A DNA stretch of 64,000 bases from Actinoplanes teichomyceticus ATCC 31121 (GTDB lineage Bacteria > Actinomycetota > Actinomycetes > Mycobacteriales > Micromonosporaceae): contig NZ_CP023865.1 of NCBI RefSeq assembly GCF_003711105.1, positions 6,865,001 to 6,929,000 of the forward strand, in the 5' to 3' direction. Of this stretch, positions 62,289 to 64,000 are shown in pieces. The notes under the pieces are model-generated. The model worked only from the letters and a program-made list of their open reading frames with translations. It did not search any database and had not been told where the DNA came from. Made by a program: the position numbers and the translations under genes. Position 1 is the first letter of the stretch; the number at the start of each line of letters is the position of its first letter.

Positions 62289-63497
62289 GTGCCCCGTGAA
62301 GTACGCGAGGTCGTCTTCGTCGACGGCGTCCGCACCCCGTTCGGCAAGGCGGGCGGCATGTACGCCGAGACCCGCGCCGACGACCTGGTGATCCGCTGCA
62401 TCCGAGAGCTGATGAAGCGGAATCCCCAGCTCCCGCCGGAGCGTGTGGACGAGGTCGCGATCGCGGCCACCACCCAGACCGGCGACCAGGGCCTGACCAT
62501 CGGCCGGACCGCGGCCCTGCTGGCCGGCCTGCCCAAGACGGTGCCCGGCTACGCCGTGGACCGGATGTGCGCCGGCGCGATGACCGCGGTGACCAACGTC
62601 GCCGGCGGCATCGCGATGGGGGCGTACGACGTCGCCGTCGCCGGCGGTGTCGAGCACATGGGCCGGCACCCGATGGGCGAGGGCGTCGACCCGAACCCGC
62701 GGATCCTGACCGAGAAGCTGGTCGACCCGTCCGCCCTGGTGATGGGCGCGACCGCGGAGAACCTGCACGACCGGCTGCCGCACATCACCAAGGAGCGCAC
62801 CGACCGCTTCGGGCTCAACTCGCAGCTGAAGACCGCCAAGGCGTACGCCGACGGCAAGCTGCAGCCGGACCTGGTCCCGGTGGCGATCCGCAGCGCCGAG
62901 CTGGGCTGGGGCCTGGCTACGGTGGACGAGGCACCGCGTGAGACCTCGATGGAGAAGCTCGCCACGCTCAAGACCCCGTTCCGCCCGCACGGCCGGGTCA
63001 CCGCGGGCAACGCGGCCGGCCTCAACGACGGCGCCACCGCGGCCCTGCTCGCCGACGAGGCGACCGCCCGTGAGCTGGGCCTGCCGGTCGCCATGCGGCT
63101 GGTGTCGTACGCCTACGCCGGCGTCGAGCCGGAGATCATGGGGTACGGCCCGATCCCGTCGACCGAGAAGGCGCTGAAGAAGGCCGGCCTGACCATCGAC
63201 GACATCGGCCTGTTCGAGCTGAACGAGGCCTTCGCGGTGCAGGTGCTCGCGCTGCTGGACCACTACGGCATCGCCGACGACGACCCCCGGGTCAACCCGT
63301 GGGGCGGCGCGATCGCCATCGGCCACCCGCTGGCCTCCTCCGGCGTGCGCCTGATGACGCAGCTCGCGCGGCACTTCGCCGAGCACCCCGAAGTCCGTTA
63401 CGGCCTCACCGCCATGTGCATCGGCATCGGCATGGGCGGCACCGTGATCTGGGAGAACCCGAACTGGGCAGGCGCGAAGGAAGGCTCCGACAAGTGA
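62289..63497 (+). CDS. fadA: Acetyl-CoA acyltransferase (thiolase)
   Basis: 402 residues from a GTG with AGGAGG upstream. Active-site Cys C94 in VDRMCAGAM, His in AIGHPLASSG, and the second Cys in MCIGIGMGG. Last step of beta-oxidation. Its stop overlaps the next start by GTGA, forming a beta-oxidation operon. Confidence 0.94.
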   Translation: MPREVREVVFVDGVRTPFGKAGGMYAETRADDLVIRCIRELMKRNPQLPPERVDEVAIAATTQTGDQGLTIGRTAALLAGLPKTVPGYAVDRMCAGAMTAVTNVAGGIAMGAYDVAVAGGVEHMGRHPMGEGVDPNPRILTEKLVDPSALVMGATAENLHDRLPHITKERTDRFGLNSQLKTAKAYADGKLQPDLVPVAIRSAELGWGLATVDEAPRETSMEKLATLKTPFRPHGRVTAGNAAGLNDGATAALLADEATARELGLPVAMRLVSYAYAGVEPEIMGYGPIPSTEKALKKAGLTIDDIGLFELNEAFAVQVLALLDHYGIADDDPRVNPWGGAIAIGHPLASSGVRLMTQLARHFAEHPEVRYGLTAMCIGIGMGGTVIWENPNWAGAKEGSDK

Positions 63498-64000
63498 TCG
63501 AGAACCCGAACGAGGTAGTGACCAAGGCGCTCCTGCGCTCCGTCCGGGTACCCGGTCTGGACAAGCCGGTCGCCCTGATCACCCTGGACAACGGCTTCGA
63601 TCACAAGAAGCCGAACAGCTTCGGCCCGGCCGGCCTGAAGTCGCTGGACGAGGCGATCACCGCGGCCACCGAGGCGGACCCGGCGTTCATCGCGATCACC
63701 GGCAAGCCGTACATCTTCTGTGTGGGCGCGGACATCACCGGCATGCCGCTGATCGCCTCCCGCGAGCAGGCCGTCGAGCTGGGCGTGCTGGGCCACCGGG
63801 TGTTCGCCCGGCTGAGGGACAGTGAGATCCCGACGTTCGCGTTCGTCAACGGCGCGGCGCTCGGCGGCGGCCTGGAGGTCGCGCTGCACTGCCACTACCG
63901 CACGGTCTCCACCGGCGCGGCCGCGCTCGGCCTGCCCGAGGTCGCGATCGGCCTGATCCCCGGCTGGGGCGGCAGCCAGCTGCTGCCGAACCTGATCGGG
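63494..64000 (+). CDS. fadJ: 3-hydroxyacyl-CoA dehydrogenase/enoyl-CoA hydratase (3' partial)
   Basis: First 169 residues, from a GTG. The crotonase domain is visible: FCVGADITGMPLIA (oxyanion loop) and NGAALGGGLEVALHCHYR, with the catalytic-Glu region LPEVAIGLIPGWGG. The gene runs beyond the window; the dehydrogenase part is inferred from the operon with a thiolase and from the family. Confidence 0.88.
   Translation, partial: MIENPNEVVTKALLRSVRVPGLDKPVALITLDNGFDHKKPNSFGPAGLKSLDEAITAATEADPAFIAITGKPYIFCVGADITGMPLIASREQAVELGVLGHRVFARLRDSEIPTFAFVNGAALGGGLEVALHCHYRTVSTGAAALGLPEVAIGLIPGWGGSQLLPNLIG

Overview
The window is one contiguous piece of a high-GC actinobacterial chromosome. Very high GC at third codon positions, many GTG starts, ATGA/GTGA stop-start overlaps and the gene content (Lsr2, DUF3000, LigC plus a LigD-type polymerase, HemQ, BsaP) fit Micromonosporaceae, probably Actinoplanes or a relative. 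That genus-level placement is inference. I saw no rRNA, tRNA, CRISPR array, prophage or insertion sequence. Both ends are cut: the first gene lacks its start and the last lacks its end.

Layout. 1-9.5 kb: a CDP-alcohol phosphatidyltransferase, an acyl-CoA synthetase, a lipid-linked-sugar glycosyltransferase, a GMC oxidoreductase, an SDR, lsr2 and an epimerase, with two gene-poor gaps; one gap carries a perfect CebR-type operator. 9.5-20.7 kb: a GGDEF/EAL protein, a methyltransferase, a ROK kinase, the biotin cluster (bioF-bioD diverging from bioB-bsaP), two ACT-domain proteins and a RibD-like reductase coupled to a 39-residue Cys-rich peptide. 20.9-27.3 kb: a four-gene operon, HerA-like ATPase, SbcD (Mre11), SbcC (Rad50) and NurA, the same set that performs DNA-end resection in archaea. 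28.1-32.7 kb: an ECF sigma factor with its zinc anti-sigma, followed by a lipoprotein, a DUF4142 protein and an Asn/Gly-rich exported protein, probably a cell-envelope module. 33-39.1 kb: AlkA-type glycosylase, GAF protein, lipid kinase, MBL-fold hydrolase, LURP-one protein and dGTPase. 39.2-42.3 kb: a leftward operon ending in a TetR gene, with two matching inverted repeats in front of its first gene, which is frameshifted. 42.4-42.7 kb: a long pentanucleotide array. 42.8-54.9 kb: HipA-like kinase with DUF3037, transglutaminase, MerR regulator, LigC, S33 peptidase, potassium channel, LigD-type polymerase, LPLTG surface protein, MsrB, thyA-DHFR, WrbA. 55-64 kb: hemE-hemY-hemQ for the coproporphyrin haem route, DUF3000, a membrane-anchored protease, RNase D and a beta-oxidation pair.

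DNA repair and nucleotide metabolism recur: HerA/SbcCD/NurA, LigC, the polymerase domain, AlkA, dGTPase, ThyA and DHFR. A second theme is short tandem repeats. Several genes have in-frame minisatellites beside membrane segments, and at least five intergenic gaps hold repeats that begin at or just after a stop codon. The strongest candidates for follow-up are the HerA/SbcCD/NurA operon, the paired TetR operators, the CebR boxes without a target gene, the pentanucleotide array, and the two small Cys-rich coupled genes (bsaP and the 39-residue ORF).
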